The notes below the pieces were generated by a model. That model did not search any database, was not told the DNA's origin, and saw only the letters and a program-made list of their open reading frames with translations. The position numbers and the translations under genes are program-made. DNA of 15,628 nt from positions 1-15,628 of the forward strand of contig NVUS02000019.1 in NCBI GenBank assembly GCA_002402005.2, in the 5' to 3' direction. This document shows, in pieces, positions 14,426 to 15,628 of this stretch; positions within the stretch are counted from its first letter, which is position 1, and the number at the start of each line of letters is the position of its first letter. Origin of the DNA: OCS116 cluster bacterium (GTDB lineage: Bacteria > Pseudomonadota > Alphaproteobacteria > Rhizobiales > OSC116).

Positions 14426-15526
14426 TTAGCCTTTACTAAACGGCTTTAAAGTCAAACTCGGATACCCAATCTTCTGAAAACCACCAATAAACCGGTTGGT
14501 TCTTTGATTGAGCAATCTATAGGCATCCGTTTCAGACAGACCGATGGAGATCGGGACTTCCAAAAACTCTAGCTTGGGAAAATCCCGTGCCGGAAAGAAG
14601 GAAAGATCTTGCTTGGTTGATGTTTTGCTATTGGCGTCATCAGGCAATAAAAATTCTTCTAACGACAGAATGTCACCATCTTCTTCATCGGCGAATATAG
14701 AAGCTAATAAAATTTGTTCAGTCAGCAATTCAGGATCGCTTAATGATGGTCTCAGCCTCGGCGCACCGGGTGAGTTGATTGGTTTAGATGGCACAAACGG
14801 CTCAAAACTCGGCCGTTTTTCCGGCTTAGGTGCGCTGGCGACAACAATGCGTTTGGGGGCTGTGAGTGTTGATTTTTTACGTGAAGATTTAGAGGCCAAT
14901 GTAGCGCTGGCGCGAATGGTTTTATAGCCACCACTGGGTTTTCCGCGTTTGAACAGGGCGGTTAACTCGCTTTGTTTCATACGCGGCCAATGGCGCACGC
15001 TGCCCACATCAATATGCACAAACGGAATGCGCGAACGTGGGTAATAACCCACACCGCCGGCGCGCTTTAACAGGCCGGCCTCGCGCAAAGTGCGCACCGA
15101 TACATCGGGAAAGCGTACATCCATGGCAAGACCCCGCATATGATTTGAATTTTTGGCCACACCTTTGGATTTACGCCGCAAGGCGGCGTTGGTTTTGGGC
15201 GAGCGATAGCCGGAAATGACTCTGATTTCACGCTTTGAACCTAGATCTCGGTGCAATTCCCACAATACGTCAATTAATTTGGGGCTCATGCGGGTGGCTT
15301 CTTTGGCGCGCCAATCCCAAACCACCCGGTTGATTTTTTTCAGTGCGGCGGGCACGTAGCGGCCATTGATTTTATAGGTGACGGTGATTTTTTGGTTGGT
15401 ATTGATCATTAACAGGCTGATGGTGCGGGTTTCGGCTTGAACTTGCTGTGCGCCCATTTGAATAAAAATAGCTAAACACAGTATAAATACTGTCATCATT
15501 TTTGATTTTAGCTGTAAATGACTCAT
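14426..15526 (-). CDS. DUF882 / M15-type secreted peptidoglycan peptidase
   Basis: Predicted exported zinc peptidase of the YcbK/DUF882 group (M15 fold), acting on peptidoglycan cross-links or stem peptides in the periplasm. Residues 1-31 form a signal peptide (hydrophobic 12-26, QVQA before ETR). The catalytic domain covers about 35-182: ISGYRSPKTNAAL at 104-116, zinc ligands H129 and D136 in NHMRGLAMDV, and H171 in FVHIDVG, all present. The remaining ~180 residues are an unusual tail: first basic and Ser/Lys/Pro-rich (about 195-265), then acidic with DEEDGDI near 277-283, with no domain I recognise. At 366 residues it is about twice the size of minimal family members. The ATG at 15526 has a weak ribosome site. 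Its transcript would run into the duplicated element. Confidence 0.85.
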   Translation of the reverse strand: MSHLQLKSKMMTVFILCLAIFIQMGAQQVQAETRTISLLMINTNQKITVTYKINGRYVPAALKKINRVVWDWRAKEATRMSPKLIDVLWELHRDLGSKREIRVISGYRSPKTNAALRRKSKGVAKNSNHMRGLAMDVRFPDVSVRTLREAGLLKRAGGVGYYPRSRIPFVHIDVGSVRHWPRMKQSELTALFKRGKPSGGYKTIRASATLASKSSRKKSTLTAPKRIVVASAPKPEKRPSFEPFVPSKPINSPGAPRLRPSLSDPELLTEQILLASIFADEEDGDILSLEEFLLPDDANSKTSTKQDLSFFPARDFPKLEFLEVPISIGLSETDAYRLLNQRTNRFIGGFQKIGYPSLTLKPFSKG

Positions 15527-15588
15527 AACTCTATAACTGCCTAATTCAAAGCCCCGCCGTTAAAAGTAAACGAAAGGTTTTGCTTAAT

Positions 15589-15623
15589 GGTTAACAAATA
15601 CCTGTTAGGTAAGTTTGTTAACC
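15589..15623. other. Long inverted repeat at the right edge
   Basis: GGTTAACAAA (15589-15598) and TTTGTTAACC (15614-15623) are perfect complements. Inside them TACCT (15599-15603) pairs with AGGTA (15607-15611), giving a 15-bp interrupted stem with a 2-base bulge and a GTT loop. It lies about 65 bases upstream of the peptidase gene. No T-run is visible on the minus side; the plus side is cut off by the window. It may be an operator or the terminator of a gene outside. Confidence 0.6.
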
Positions 15624-15628
15624 GCCGA

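Overview
The window looks like chromosomal DNA from an AT-leaning alphaproteobacterium, most likely of the Hyphomicrobiales (Rhizobiales) type. The evidence is a GapR (DUF2312) protein, a zinc-free L36 ribosomal protein, a SorC-regulated smo-type polyol ABC transporter, and the arrangement DUF1036 - pyruvate kinase facing N-formylglutamate amidohydrolase - gapR. No phage, insertion sequence, CRISPR array, tRNA or rRNA is visible. The order assignment is inference from gene content, not from a marker phylogeny.

Positions 1-7420 (all minus strand) form a hexitol (sorbitol/mannitol) uptake and oxidation locus. In transcription order it holds a HAD phosphatase, a SorC-family regulator with a TTG start, the binding protein SmoE, permeases SmoF and SmoG, the ATPase SmoK, and mannitol 2-dehydrogenase MtlK, which runs off the left edge. 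smoE has a strong sigma70-like promoter (TTGACT-17-GATAAT) whose -10 is overlapped by two TGAGCAATT direct repeats, a probable operator for the adjacent SorC regulator. A strong intrinsic terminator after smoE probably keeps the permease genes below the binding protein in expression. Stem-loops also sit between smoG and smoK and between smoK and mtlK.

Positions 7427-9820 (minus) hold signalling genes: a single-domain response regulator six bases upstream of the HAD gene, and a PAS / degenerate GGDEF / EAL protein predicted to degrade cyclic di-GMP.

Positions 10129-13674 are core housekeeping. rpmJ (plus) and pyk (minus) converge on back-to-back terminators. A DUF1036 exported protein is co-transcribed with pyk. 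Divergent from it is an operon of N-formylglutamate amidohydrolase and gapR. Both divergent promoters are recognisable.

Positions 13675-14425 carry no convincing gene. They hold two diverged direct copies of an unrecognised element (13705-14120 and 14130-14418) sharing a 58-base core with one mismatch. A secreted M15/DUF882 peptidase (minus) follows, and a long inverted repeat lies at the right edge. No wholly new multi-gene system is visible. The best leads are the duplicated element and the layered regulation of the smo locus.
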